From assembly GCF_024721315.2 (NCBI RefSeq), contig NZ_JANFAK020000007.1, forward strand, positions 1 to 64,000: a DNA stretch of 64,000 nucleotides, read 5' to 3'. Within the stretch, counting starts at the first letter, position 1, and each line of letters starts with the position of its first letter. Under the pieces are notes generated by a model that saw nothing but the letters and a program-made list of their open reading frames with translations, did not search any database and was not told where the DNA came from. The stretch is from Streptomyces sp. Isolate_45. GTDB lineage: Bacteria; Actinomycetota; Actinomycetes; Streptomycetales; Streptomycetaceae. This document shows positions 26,901-35,068 of this stretch, one piece after another. The position numbers and the translations under genes were made by a program.

Positions 26901-27069
26901 CGTGGCGCAGCAGCAGCGTGGTGAGCAGGGCGGCAGCCAGGGGCGGGCGCACGTCCGTCTCGACCTCCCCGATACGCACGCGCAACGGGCCGAGCACCCG
27001 GAAGGACAGGCCCGGCGGCGGTTCGGAGGCGCGGAGCGGGGCGGGGACGGGGCGGGGGGTGGCGTGCAC
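23911..27069 (-). CDS. Large SARP/AfsR-type regulator with NB-ARC and TPR domains
   Basis: The GTG is chosen because TTGGAG lies nearby and the winged-helix begins soon after it; 1052 residues. Domain order: OmpR-type winged helix (FRVLGPLRVRIG, LIDDVWGD, GYALHLP) and bacterial transcriptional activation domain to about 270; a Pro/Ala-rich linker; NB-ARC ATPase with Walker A GMGGVGKTALA and LLVLDNAHD; then helical TPR repeats to the C-terminus. AfsR relatives bind direct repeats and recruit RNA polymerase to antibiotic genes. It lies directly upstream of the P450-led operon on the same strand, so it is the natural activator candidate. Confidence 0.9.
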   Translation of the reverse strand: MHATPRPVPAPLRASEPPPGLSFRVLGPLRVRIGEVETDVRPPLAAALLTTLLLRHGRRGGTQALIDDVWGDGAPGGAPGALRGHVAALRRVVEPGRAPRTPARVLVSRPNGYALHLPPDALDLTVFDRRAGSAARAVSAGRPGDALALYDSALGLWDGEEPLAGVPGPFAAAQRSALRERRLAVLEDRWEVVLLLGGHARAVEELRGPAQSHPRRARLQELLMTALYETGRQTEALDVHARAHGALRGADGPGAGAGLDRIRRRILAGPGAADEAAPPGPVNGPGSTEHPPSTDAESPPTKPGRGTVRSAPSAAAPPAPTASPAPPPAPTAVMSPTLGLPPDTADLVGRDAEVVRLRQVLEGGSAAALGAISGMGGVGKTALAVRVAHEVAASFPDGVFFVDLCGMDARPADPHEVLGDLLRALGVTPAQLPAETAERVALHRSLLSDRRVLLVLDNAHDLRQIRDLVPTAPGCGLLVTSRTWLTGFGNLGGATLVHLDELTDGVAVDLLVRLVGEQRVRREEEAARALVADCGRLPLAIRVVAARMAGCPELSVAETARRLADERRRPAGLGGDSAVEATFRLGTARLAPEQLRAFRLLALPDLPELGGLSAAALLDRPRGEAESLCEGLVDAGLLQSPAPGRYRYHDLLRLFARTSGAEELPAAERGAAMRRLLDTCTDLAREAYRAATAGDPFPADEAPATEPDAPSRAAAVGPGSGLDPDRRFASPARATTWLFDERLHLLALVEQAAGFPEVPAAVCAHLLLATDPLGRDSTGTRNLERAARAVLAAAERSDDAVAGGIAHFMLGGSFAIRFAMGRALPHLRTAADVFRREERWPLLAHALNALGGCALAQRDFPTAVRHLTEALPLSREPRSPACESVTLGFLGLAQLATGRAEEAVRSGRAAVAQARSCGDGPGEANALRSLGQVLLYTGQRHEALDCMRTSLRLWRTTGSTFREALVLGGLAEAFNLLGRYEEAVAHATEARDVATLHGDTYLLGRALVQLADAVAGLGRAGQATYYRRQALRLFRELGMPEAADVEARLDAE

Positions 27070-27195
27070 GGGGAGGTTCTCCAACGGGGTGTACGGAAGG
27101 AGCCGCGACGGAATCGCCGTCGAGGCGCGGAAGCCCCGGGCCGCGGCCGGGGTCGGCCGTGCGGAGCGGGGCGGAAGGGGTTGCGGGTGGGACGG

Positions 27196-27219
27196 GGGAA
27201 CGGGAACGGGAACGGGAAC
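27196..27219. repeat. Hexamer tandem repeat, 4 x GGGAAC
   Basis: Four exact GGGAAC units in the gap between the two SARP genes. In some frames this reads as Gly-Asn or Arg-Glu repeats, but no gene is supported there. Confidence 0.6.
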
Positions 27220-27294
27220 GGGGTACGGCCGGGTCCCGCCCGCCGGCGGGCCGGTGCGCACGGCTCCGGGCCCGCCGCCGCGACGCCCCGGCCC

Positions 27295-27327
27295 GCGCGC
27301 GTACGGCGCGCGTACGGCGCGCGTACG
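27295..27327. repeat. 11-bp tandem repeat, 3 copies
   Basis: GCGCGCGTACG occurs three times in tandem just past the stop codon of the second SARP gene (which ends at 27354). Each unit contains CGCGCG and CGTACG self-complementary cores, so the stretch can also fold. SARP proteins bind short direct repeats, but these are spaced one helical turn apart and do not resemble a known SARP site that I could name. Confidence 0.55.
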
Positions 27328-27353
27328 GGCAACCGACGGGCCACCGGCCGGGG

Positions 27354-29441
27354 TCAGGAGGCCAGGCCCTCCCGCAGGCCGTGGGAGGGCCGGAACGACC
27401 GGCCGCCGAGGCGGGTGTCGGCCCCGTCGGGGGCGAAGAGCATCGCCACGGGCCGGTCGCCGTCCGCGCGGGGCGCCGGTTCGTCCCGGTGGATGGACAC
27501 GGCGAACTCGCGCAGCAGGCCGTGCACCTGGTAGCGGCCGGGCCGCGCGGACTCCAGCCAGCTGCGGTCCACCAACTCCTCGCACAGGGCGCGGGCCTCG
27601 TCCGCCGGAACGCCCAGGGCCGGTGCCACCGCCGTCGGCCCGAACCGTCCGTCCGGTTCCCGCAGCAGTGCCACCCTGGCGAAGACCGACCGCAGGGGAG
27701 CGGGCAGGCGTCCGTACTCCCGCCGGAACGCCTCCCGTACGGAGAGGTCCGCGATGCCGAGCACGGTCAACCGGTGGCGGCCGCGCAGGGCGCCCACCAC
27801 CGAGGCGACGGCCCACGCCGGCCGGGTGGCGAGCCGCATCGCCACGATCCGCAGTGCCAGCGGCAGCCCTCCGCAGAGGTCGACCAACTCGGAGCAGGCC
27901 TGGGGTTCCGACGCCACGCGGTCCGCGCCGATCGCCGTCTCCAGCCACGACAGGGCCTCGGCGGGGGAGAGCACGCCCAGGTGGGTGTGGTGGGCTCCGG
28001 CGAGACCGGAAGGCCGGGTGGTGCTGGTGACGAGCACGGAGCAGCCCGGCCCGCCGGGCACCAGGGTGTCGACCGCCGCCGGATCCTCGACGTTGTCGAG
28101 GACCACCAGGACGCGCCGCTCGGCGAGATCCGACCGGTACAGCGCGACCCGGTCGGCCTGCTGCTCGGGCACCGGCCGGCCCGCGCCCCCGAGCGCGCGC
28201 AGGAAGGACTCCAGCACGCTCGCCGGCCGCACCGCGGTTCCGTCCGGGGCGCGCAGGTCGGCGTGGAGCTGGCCGTCGGGGAAGTGACCTCGCACCCGGT
28301 GGGCGGCGTGCACGGCGAGCGCGCTCTTGCCCACACCGGTCGAGCCGGACACCACGACGACCGGTGCCGCCCGGGCCGCGCCCGGGGCCGGCAGGCCGGC
28401 CCGCGCCCCCGTCAGCGCGCCGATCACCTGCGCGAGTGCCTCGTCGCGGCCCGTGAAGTCGGCGAGGTCACGCGGCAGTTGGGCCGGCCGCAGGAAGTCG
28501 TCGGGTGCCGGTCGCGGCCCGGTCCGGGTGCCGGCCCCGACGGCGGTCCCGCCGTCAGGTGCCTCGCACGGTCCCGCGCACGCCGACGCCCCCGCCGTCG
28601 CGGCGCCCCCCGTGACGCCCGCCCCCGGCGAGCCCGTACCGCCCGTACCGCCCGTACCGCCCGTGCCGCATGCGATGCCCTCGGCCATCGCGGCCATCTC
28701 GCGCCCCGGATCGATCCCGAACTCCGCGGCCAGGAGCCGCCGGGTCCGCTCGTGGACGGCCAGTGCCTCCGCGTCCTGGCCGCTCAGCACGTACGCGCGC
28801 ATGAGCAGGGCGCCCAGCCGCTCCCGCAAGGGGTGACGTTCCGTCAATTCCCGTAGTTCCGCCAACACCGTTATGTGATGCCCGAGTTCGACGTCCAGAG
28901 TGAGGCGCGTTTCCAGAGCGGCGAGTCGCTGTCCGGCCAACCTGTTCCTCTCGGCCTCGACGCCGGGCCCTCCCAGTTCCGTCAGAGGCTCGTCGCCCCA
29001 CAGGGCGAGTGCGGTGCGCAACGACTCCCGCGCCTCCTCGGGTCGGCCGGCCACACGGGCGAGGTCGGCGGCGGCCACCTGCCGCCGGAACAGCCCGAGG
29101 TCCACCGCCTCCGGCGGCAACCGCAGGGCGTAGGCCCCGTGTTCGGACACCAGCACCCGCGGCCCGTCGCCCGCGGGGCCCGGCGCCTCGATCTCCTTGC
29201 GCAGCCGTGAGACGTACGTGCGCAGCGACCCCACGGCGCGGGCCGGCGGCCGGTCGCCCCAGATGTCGGCCACCAGGGCGTCGACGGGCGCCGGCCGGCC
29301 CTCCCGCAGCAGCAGCAGTGCCAACAGGGTCCGCTGCTGGCGCGAACCCAACTCCAGTTCCCGCGAACCGCGCCACGCCCGCAGGCGTCCGAGCAGGGTG
29401 AACCGCAGGGTTATCGCGTCGGTGTCCATGTCGTGCCCCAT
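27354..29441 (-). CDS. SARP-type regulator with NB-ARC domain and no TPR region
   Basis: A 695-residue protein with two candidate ATG starts four codons apart. Layout: winged helix (FTLLGRLRAWRG, ADIWGDRPP, LRTYVSRLRKEIE), BTAD with a helical bundle to about 265, a Gly/Thr-rich linker with a GGT repeat, then NB-ARC with Walker A GSTGVGKSALA and LVVLDNVED. It ends after the winged-helix-like part of the NB-ARC region, so it lacks the TPR tail of the neighbouring regulator. Both are on the minus strand with the cluster. Two such regulators in a row suggest the cluster is under layered control. Confidence 0.9.
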   Translation of the reverse strand: MGHDMDTDAITLRFTLLGRLRAWRGSRELELGSRQQRTLLALLLLREGRPAPVDALVADIWGDRPPARAVGSLRTYVSRLRKEIEAPGPAGDGPRVLVSEHGAYALRLPPEAVDLGLFRRQVAAADLARVAGRPEEARESLRTALALWGDEPLTELGGPGVEAERNRLAGQRLAALETRLTLDVELGHHITVLAELRELTERHPLRERLGALLMRAYVLSGQDAEALAVHERTRRLLAAEFGIDPGREMAAMAEGIACGTGGTGGTGGTGSPGAGVTGGAATAGASACAGPCEAPDGGTAVGAGTRTGPRPAPDDFLRPAQLPRDLADFTGRDEALAQVIGALTGARAGLPAPGAARAAPVVVVSGSTGVGKSALAVHAAHRVRGHFPDGQLHADLRAPDGTAVRPASVLESFLRALGGAGRPVPEQQADRVALYRSDLAERRVLVVLDNVEDPAAVDTLVPGGPGCSVLVTSTTRPSGLAGAHHTHLGVLSPAEALSWLETAIGADRVASEPQACSELVDLCGGLPLALRIVAMRLATRPAWAVASVVGALRGRHRLTVLGIADLSVREAFRREYGRLPAPLRSVFARVALLREPDGRFGPTAVAPALGVPADEARALCEELVDRSWLESARPGRYQVHGLLREFAVSIHRDEPAPRADGDRPVAMLFAPDGADTRLGGRSFRPSHGLREGLAS

Positions 29442-29938
29442 GCCCTCGTACTGTCCGGCCCGGACCCGCCGGGCTGCTCCTGTGCCCCGCCGGGAAGGAG
29501 TGCGAAGTGCTTCGGGAGGTCAACCCCGCGAACACCTCGGTGACCTACGCCGTGTTTCGGTCGAGACATGTGCCCCGGCCGTGCGAAAGCCCCCTGAACA
29601 GCAGTTTCTCCCATGACCGGAACCGGACGGCCTAGTTCGGCCACCGGCGTGCCGCTCGGGGGCCCAGGCGCTCGGGCAGCCCGATTCCCCGCCCCGCGGG
29701 CGCCCGGGCGGGGCGGCCGTACCCCGCCGGGCCGGCGTGGCGTTCCGTGACGGTAGCGCCGTCGGCCGCCGGTGCCCCCCGGGCGCGCCGCGGGGTGCGG
29801 AGGTCGGCTGGATTCTTGCCCCCGCCCGCCCGGTTACCGTCAGTAAGAAGCCTCGGGGCGGCACTCCGGCCGTTTCGGGTCCGGTCGGCCGTGGCCGGAG
29901 CAGGTGTCCGGGACCACTCCCCGTGACACGATGGGTTC
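29442..29938. other. Intergenic region between SARP and triplet-repeat genes
   Basis: About 500 bp of high-GC sequence between divergent genes. No supportable gene, and no clear operator or hairpin was seen. It must hold promoters for both neighbours. Confidence 0.4.
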
Positions 29939-30337
29939 GTGATCGAACCGCGTGCGTTGACGAAGTCGTGGTGCCGGGGTGGCGGGTCCTACCTGTCGCT
30001 CTGGTCCAAGGACTCGGTGCTGTCGATCGGCTCGGTGGGCTCGGTCCTGTCGATCGGTTCGGTCGGCTCGGTGCTGTCCGTCGGTTCGGTGGGCTCCGCC
30101 CTGTCCGCCGCCTCCATCGGGTCCTCGCTCTCCCTGCTCTCCACCGCGTCCTGGCTCAGTACGGGCTCGCTGCTGTCCGCGCGGTCCCGCTGGTCGGTCC
30201 TGTCCTGGCGCTCGCGCGACGGGTTCATGGAGGCGGGCGTCCTCACCGCGGTCGCGGTCGCCGCCCTCGCCCTGCATGTCGGTGGGCGGCGCGGCGCGGT
30301 GGGGTTCCGGACGGGACCTGCCGCACGCAGGGGGTGA
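29939..30337 (+). CDS. Small protein built of Ser-x-x triplet repeats with a C-terminal hydrophobic segment
   Basis: The GTG start gives 132 residues. Residues 17-94 are 26 uninterrupted triplets beginning with Ser (SYL SLW SKD SVL SIG SVG and so on), with Ser exactly every third position and mostly V, L, I, G, A in between. A short non-repeat N-terminus contains one Cys and two Lys. After the repeat, GVLTAVAVAALALHV is a probable membrane segment and the tail is Arg-rich. A three-residue period suggests an extended repetitive fold such as a beta-solenoid or membrane-associated assembly. No family recognised. The codons are mixed (tcg, tcc, agt), arguing against a recent simple repeat expansion. 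Confidence 0.65.
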   Translation: MIEPRALTKSWCRGGGSYLSLWSKDSVLSIGSVGSVLSIGSVGSVLSVGSVGSALSAASIGSSLSLLSTASWLSTGSLLSARSRWSVLSWRSRDGFMEAGVLTAVAVAALALHVGGRRGAVGFRTGPAARRG

Positions 30338-30579
30338 CCGCCGGACCCGCCTCACGCGGGGGATGACCGCCCGTCGGACCGACGGACGGCCCGGCCCGAG
30401 GCGCTCGCGCGCACGGGACCGGCCCGGTGCGACCGTGGTCGCCCGGGCCGGGTCCTGGGGCGGGGCCCGCCACGCCGTGGCGGGCCGCGCAGGCCGTCCG
30501 CGTCATGAACTCATCAGGGGTGGCTCCGTCCGTCGGCGGGGGCGCGGGTGGGGGGTCCGGCCGTGCCGTGGTGTCCGGT

Positions 30580-31029
30580 TCAGATCCGGCCGCGCCACGC
30601 TCCGGTCGCCTGCCCGCGGTTCTCGATGAAGTGCTTGAAGCGCTGCAGATCGCCCTTGACCTGGCGGTCCACGAAGCCGAGCTTGTCGCCGATGTTCTCC
30701 GCCATCCCCTCGGGATCGAAGTCCATCCTCAGCGTGACCTCGGTGTGGGAGGGATCGAGCGGGCGGAACGTCACCAGTCCGGACTGCTCGGTGTCGCCGC
30801 CGACGCTGACCCAGGCGACCTTCGTGTCGGGGATCTGCTCCGTGATCTCCGCGTCGAACTCCCTCTCCACCCCGGAGATCCTCGTCTTCCAGTGCGTCAG
30901 CGTCTCGGTCCGCTGCTCGATCGTCACCACACCGTCCATGAACCGCGGGAACGACTCGAACTGCGTCCACTGGTCGTACGCGGTGGCGACCGGGACATCG
31001 ACGGCGATGGATTCCTTGACCTGCGACAT
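30580..31029 (-). CDS. SRPBCC family protein (polyketide cyclase/dehydrase type)
   Basis: A 149-residue protein whose ATG is preceded by AGGAGG. It has the SRPBCC order of N-terminal strand (SQVKESIAVDVPVATAYDQWTQF), long loops, and a C-terminal helix (KGDLQRFKHFIENRG). This small Streptomyces subfamily often has FPRFMDGV near the start, as here. It follows the frameshifted anti-sigma gene on the same strand at a distance of about 190 bp. Its role is unknown; a ligand-binding or stress-response function under the sigma factor is possible. Confidence 0.82.
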   Translation of the reverse strand: MSQVKESIAVDVPVATAYDQWTQFESFPRFMDGVVTIEQRTETLTHWKTRISGVEREFDAEITEQIPDTKVAWVSVGGDTEQSGLVTFRPLDPSHTEVTLRMDFDPEGMAENIGDKLGFVDRQVKGDLQRFKHFIENRGQATGAWRGRI

Positions 31030-31217
31030 GGTTGACCTCCTGGTCACGACTGCGGGGTGAAGGTGACCGACGTCTCGGAGGGGGGTACCTCCGGTATCCC
31101 GGTACTCCGACGCCGGACCGGACAGCCACGCTGCTGTCCGCTCTCGGCGCCCCTGCCCCGAACCGGCGGGGGGCACTCCCCGAACGAGCGTTCCGGTCAG
31201 GGCCGCACCCGCCCGGG

Positions 31218-32001
31218 TCAGGCGGGGATGTCCACGACTCCGACCGGGGCCGTGGTCGGAGTCGTGGACCCCGCGGCCGACTCGACGGTGACGCCGACGG
31301 CCGTGGCCTGGTCCACCGGCCCGTCCAGCAGCTGGATGTGCCAGCTGCCGCCCCCTGCGAGGGTGCCCGCCGAACGGGTGGTGCCGTCGTCGTCGTACCA
31401 GAGCGCGTACACCTGGTCGGCGGGGAGCTTCGGCAGGCCCGTGGCGATGAAGGCGGCCTTGCTCTCGCTCCGGGAGACGATGACGCAGCCGGTGGCTCCG
31501 TCCTCGAACCGCGCGGCGTTGACCTGGGCGTCCGGAGCGGCGAGCACCTCCGCCAGCTCCCGGGCGGGGCCGGAGGCGCGGGACGCGGACAATCCGGCGC
31601 GGGCCTCCTCGGCCTCCTGGTGCTGCCAGAGGGCGATGCCGCCGAACGCCACCGCGGCAGCGGCGCAGCAGGCCAGGGCCCACCGCAGGCGCCGCACCGG
31701 CGGCCCGCCCCGCGGGCGCGCCCGGAGCGTGGGACGGGACCGGGCGGGGAGCCGTGGGGGAGCCGGTGGCCTCCTGCGGAGTACCGGCGATCCGTGCCAG
31801 CACCACGGCCCGCGATTCCGCGGGAGGCGCCATCGGTGGCGAGGCACACAGGTCCGCGACGACGGGGGCGAGCGCGGCCGCCTCGCGCCGGCAGGAGACG
31901 CAGCCGGCCAGGTGGCGGGCGAAGTCGTCCTCCTCATCGGGTGGCATCGCGTGCAGCAGGTACGCCCCGAGGGACGCGTGGGGGTCGGGCGCGACGCTCA
32001 T
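31218..32001 (-). pseudogene. Anti-sigma factor (RskA-type) interrupted by a frameshift
   Basis: Two frames are needed. From the ATG, which overlaps the sigma-factor stop by ATGA, the first frame carries the zinc-binding HLAGCVSCRREA of an anti-sigma domain and then loses sense after RIAGTPQEATG. In the +1 frame the sequence resumes as a basic stretch, a membrane helix (WALACCAAAAVAFGGIAL) and an extracytoplasmic RskA-type domain (GCVIVSRSESKAA, YALWYDDDG, GSWHIQLLDG) to a proper stop. The switch lies in C-rich linker sequence between about 31680 and 31770. It could be a real mutation, a sequencing error in a C run, or rarely a programmed shift. Confidence 0.75.
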
Positions 32002-32597
32002 CGGGACGCCTCCAGACAGCCGCGCAACCGGTGCAGCCCGTCGCGGAGCCGGGATTTGACCGTCCCCTCCGGCGCCTCCAGGGAGCGGGCCACCTCCCGG
32101 TAGGTCATCCCCTCGTAGAAGGCCATTCGTACGGCCTCCTGCTGGGGTCCGCTCAACCCGTCCAGGCAGCGCCGCACCCGTGCGTACTCGTCACGTCCCT
32201 CGACCTCGTCCGCGACCTCGTCGAAGGGCGGCAACAGGTTCAGCAGGGCCGCCTTCTCCTCCCGCACCAGGCGCGCCTCCGCGGAACGCACGCGGTCCAC
32301 GGCCCGCCGGTGGGCCAGTACCAGCACCCAGGCCTTCGCCGTCCCGATCTCCGGACGGAACCGGGCTGCGGTCCTCCACACCTCGACCATCACCTCCTGG
32401 GTGACCTCCGCGGCCTGGTCCTCGTCGCGCAGGACCCGGCACACCACGCCCGTCACGGAGGCGACCAGCGCGTCGTAGAAGGGGGCGAAGGCTTCCGCGT
32501 CGCCGTGGGCGACCCGCAGCAGCAGGGCGTCCGGCCCGTCCTCCGGGTCGGCGCTCACACCGTCCGCGCTCACCGCCCTGTCCGTGCTGTCCGCCAT
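31998..32597 (-). CDS. ECF sigma factor, SigK-like
   Basis: The ATG at MADSTDRAV gives 199 residues; an ATG 16 codons upstream is an alternative, and neither has a strong ribosome binding site. Region 2 is FAPFYDALVASVTGVVCRVLRDEDQAAEVTQEVMVEVWRTAARF and region 4 is DGLSGPQQEAVRMAFYEGMTYREVARSLEAPEGTVKSRLRDGLHRLR. ECF factors direct RNA polymerase to stress promoters and are held by a membrane anti-sigma factor, encoded next and overlapping by ATGA. Because that anti-sigma is frameshifted, this factor may be free of control or the pair may need recoding. Confidence 0.88.
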   Translation of the reverse strand: MADSTDRAVSADGVSADPEDGPDALLLRVAHGDAEAFAPFYDALVASVTGVVCRVLRDEDQAAEVTQEVMVEVWRTAARFRPEIGTAKAWVLVLAHRRAVDRVRSAEARLVREEKAALLNLLPPFDEVADEVEGRDEYARVRRCLDGLSGPQQEAVRMAFYEGMTYREVARSLEAPEGTVKSRLRDGLHRLRGCLEASR

Positions 32598-32690
32598 CTG
32601 GGGTCCCGTGCTCCTCGGGTGCGTGCGTGGATCTTCCGATCCCATCACCGTTGTGGACCGGGCGCATCCGGAGAGGACGGGTACCACGCC

Positions 32691-32719
32691 GACGAGGGCC
32701 CGCGGCGCGGGCCCTCGTC
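32691..32719 (-). terminator. Strong terminator hairpin after GHW-repeat gene
   Basis: GACGAGGGCCCGC pairs perfectly with GCGGGCCCTCGTC (13 bp, 3-nt loop). It starts about 30 bp past the stop of the secreted repeat-protein gene and isolates it from the sigma-factor gene. Confidence 0.8.
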
Positions 32720-32750
32720 GAACCGTGTGTTCTGCGGGTGGAAGCAGTCG

Positions 32751-33218
<468 letters not shown>

Positions 33219-33359
33219 GGATCCCACCTCCTCGCCCTCACCGCAGTGAGAGCAGTGGCTGATGTGACACAAGTAATTCGATGCCACGGGTGGGTGTGGA
33301 TGGGATGAGATGTCCCGTTTTTTGAAACCGGGGCCGAGGCCGGGGTCGGGGGCCCGGTG

Positions 33360-34898
33360 TCAGGGACGGGTGAGTTGACCCGTGAGCTTGCCGTGCAGGG
33401 CGGCGCTGGGACCGTTCAGGCCGGTGATCTCGACGGTCTTGCCGCGCTGTGCGTACCTCGCCCCGATCGCGTCGAGGACGGCGACGGACGAGGCGTCCCA
33501 GACGTGGGCCGCGCTCAGGTCGATGACGACGTTGCTCGGGTCGCCGGCGTAGTCGAACCGCCCGACGAGGTCGTTGGAGGAGGCGAAGAACAGCGCCCCG
33601 GTCACCCGGTGGACGACGGTGTCCCCGTCCGGGCCGTCGACGGTGGTGACCTCGGTGAGGTGGGCGACGCGCTTGGCGAAGACGACCATGGCGGTGACGG
33701 ACCCCAGAACGACGCCGACGGCGAGGTTGTGGGTGGTCACCACGGCCGTGACGGTGATGACCATCACCGCGATCTCGCCCGCGGGCATCCGCGACAGCGT
33801 CCTCGGGGCGATGGAGTGCCAGTCGAAGGTCGCGAACGACACCATGATCATGACGGCGACCAGGGCGGCCATCGGAATCTCGGAGACGATCGGGCCGAAC
33901 ACGACGCACAGCACCATGAGGAACGCGCCCGCGAGGAAGGTGGACAGCCGGGTGCGGGCACCGGAGACCTTCACGTTGATCATCGTCTGGCCGATCATGG
34001 CGCAACCGCCCATGCCGCCGAAGAAGCCGGTGACGATGTTGGCGATGCCCTGGCCGATCGACTCGCGGGTCTTGCTGGATCGGGTGTCGGTGATGTCGTC
34101 GACGAGCTTCGCCGTCATCAGCGACTCCATCAGCCCGACGAGCGCCATGGCGAAGGCGTACGGGGCGATGGTGGTCAGGGTGTCCAGGGCGAACGGTACG
34201 TCGGGCAGGCCGGGCACGGGCAGCGAGGTGGGCAGGGCGCCCTTGTCGCCGACGGTGGGCACCGCGATGGCCGCGCCGACCGTGATGGCGGTGAGGACGG
34301 CGATGGACACCAACGGCGCCGGGACCGCGGTGGTGATCCGCGGGAAGAACACCAACAGCGCCAGGCCGCCGATGAGCAGCGGGTACACGGGCCAGGGCAC
34401 GTTCCGCAGTTCGGGGATCTGCGTCATGAAGATCAGGACGGCCAGGGAGTTGACGAACCCGACCATGACCGAGCGCGGGATGAACCGCATCAATTTGGCC
34501 ACGCCCAGCGCGCCGAGCGCGACCTGGAGGACGCCGGCCAGGATGACCGCCGCGATCAGGTGACCGAGGCCGTGTTCCCGGTTCAGCGGCGCGATCACCA
34601 GGGCGACGGCCCCGGTCGCGGCGGAGATCATGGCCCGCCTGCCACCGACGACGGAAATGACCACGGCCATGGTGAAGGAGCTGAACAACCCGATGGCGGG
34701 GTCGACCCCGGCGATGATCGAGAACGAGATCGCCTCGGGTATCAGCGCGAGCGCGACGACCAGACCGGCCAACACCTCGGTGCGCCACACCTTCGGATCG
34801 GACAGCCAGTCGGGCGTCAGGCCGCGCAGGCGCGCGCCCGGGGATGCGGTCGCAGCAGCAGAAGGCAAGGAAGTCGGACCTGTCGTGCTCGGGCACAC
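33360..34898 (-). CDS. SulP-family inorganic anion transporter with STAS domain
   Basis: The GTG is a compromise: the frame stays open upstream but its first convincing residues follow this point. The protein has 512 residues. TPDWLSDPKVWRTEVLAGLVV is the SulP N-terminus, GVDPAIGLFSSF is the substrate-site loop between the half-helices, and about 10-12 membrane segments follow. The C-terminal 110 residues are a STAS domain (NVVIDLSAAHVWDASSVAVLDAIG). SulP proteins move sulfate, bicarbonate or other anions. The carbonic anhydrase gene is far away, so no bicarbonate link is claimed. Transcribed away from the sirtuin gene end. Confidence 0.92.
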   Translation of the reverse strand: MCPSTTGPTSLPSAAATASPGARLRGLTPDWLSDPKVWRTEVLAGLVVALALIPEAISFSIIAGVDPAIGLFSSFTMAVVISVVGGRRAMISAATGAVALVIAPLNREHGLGHLIAAVILAGVLQVALGALGVAKLMRFIPRSVMVGFVNSLAVLIFMTQIPELRNVPWPVYPLLIGGLALLVFFPRITTAVPAPLVSIAVLTAITVGAAIAVPTVGDKGALPTSLPVPGLPDVPFALDTLTTIAPYAFAMALVGLMESLMTAKLVDDITDTRSSKTRESIGQGIANIVTGFFGGMGGCAMIGQTMINVKVSGARTRLSTFLAGAFLMVLCVVFGPIVSEIPMAALVAVMIMVSFATFDWHSIAPRTLSRMPAGEIAVMVITVTAVVTTHNLAVGVVLGSVTAMVVFAKRVAHLTEVTTVDGPDGDTVVHRVTGALFFASSNDLVGRFDYAGDPSNVVIDLSAAHVWDASSVAVLDAIGARYAQRGKTVEITGLNGPSAALHGKLTGQLTRP

Positions 34899-35068
34899 CC
34901 CGTCGACGGGCCGGGTCGTGCTGGTGGAGGCGGAGGGCGGGATCGGCCTCCGAACCGGCGAGCGCGGGGCAACAAGCCGCTCGCGCCGCCCACAGACCGT
35001 ACCCCAACGGCGCGGTGGGGTACGGAGTGCCGTCGGGGTACGCCGACCTCGTGGTACGACCGCCGTGT

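Noticed and set aside
29989..30246. Minus-strand open frame with Thr/Glu/Pro repeats
   Set aside because: It is the antisense image of the Ser-x-x repeat, produced by the same codon periodicity.
30580..32001. One continuous frame joining the anti-sigma N-terminus to the SRPBCC gene
   Set aside because: The middle third is Arg/Gly-rich nonsense; the SRPBCC gene has its own AGGAGG start and the anti-sigma C-terminus lies in another frame.
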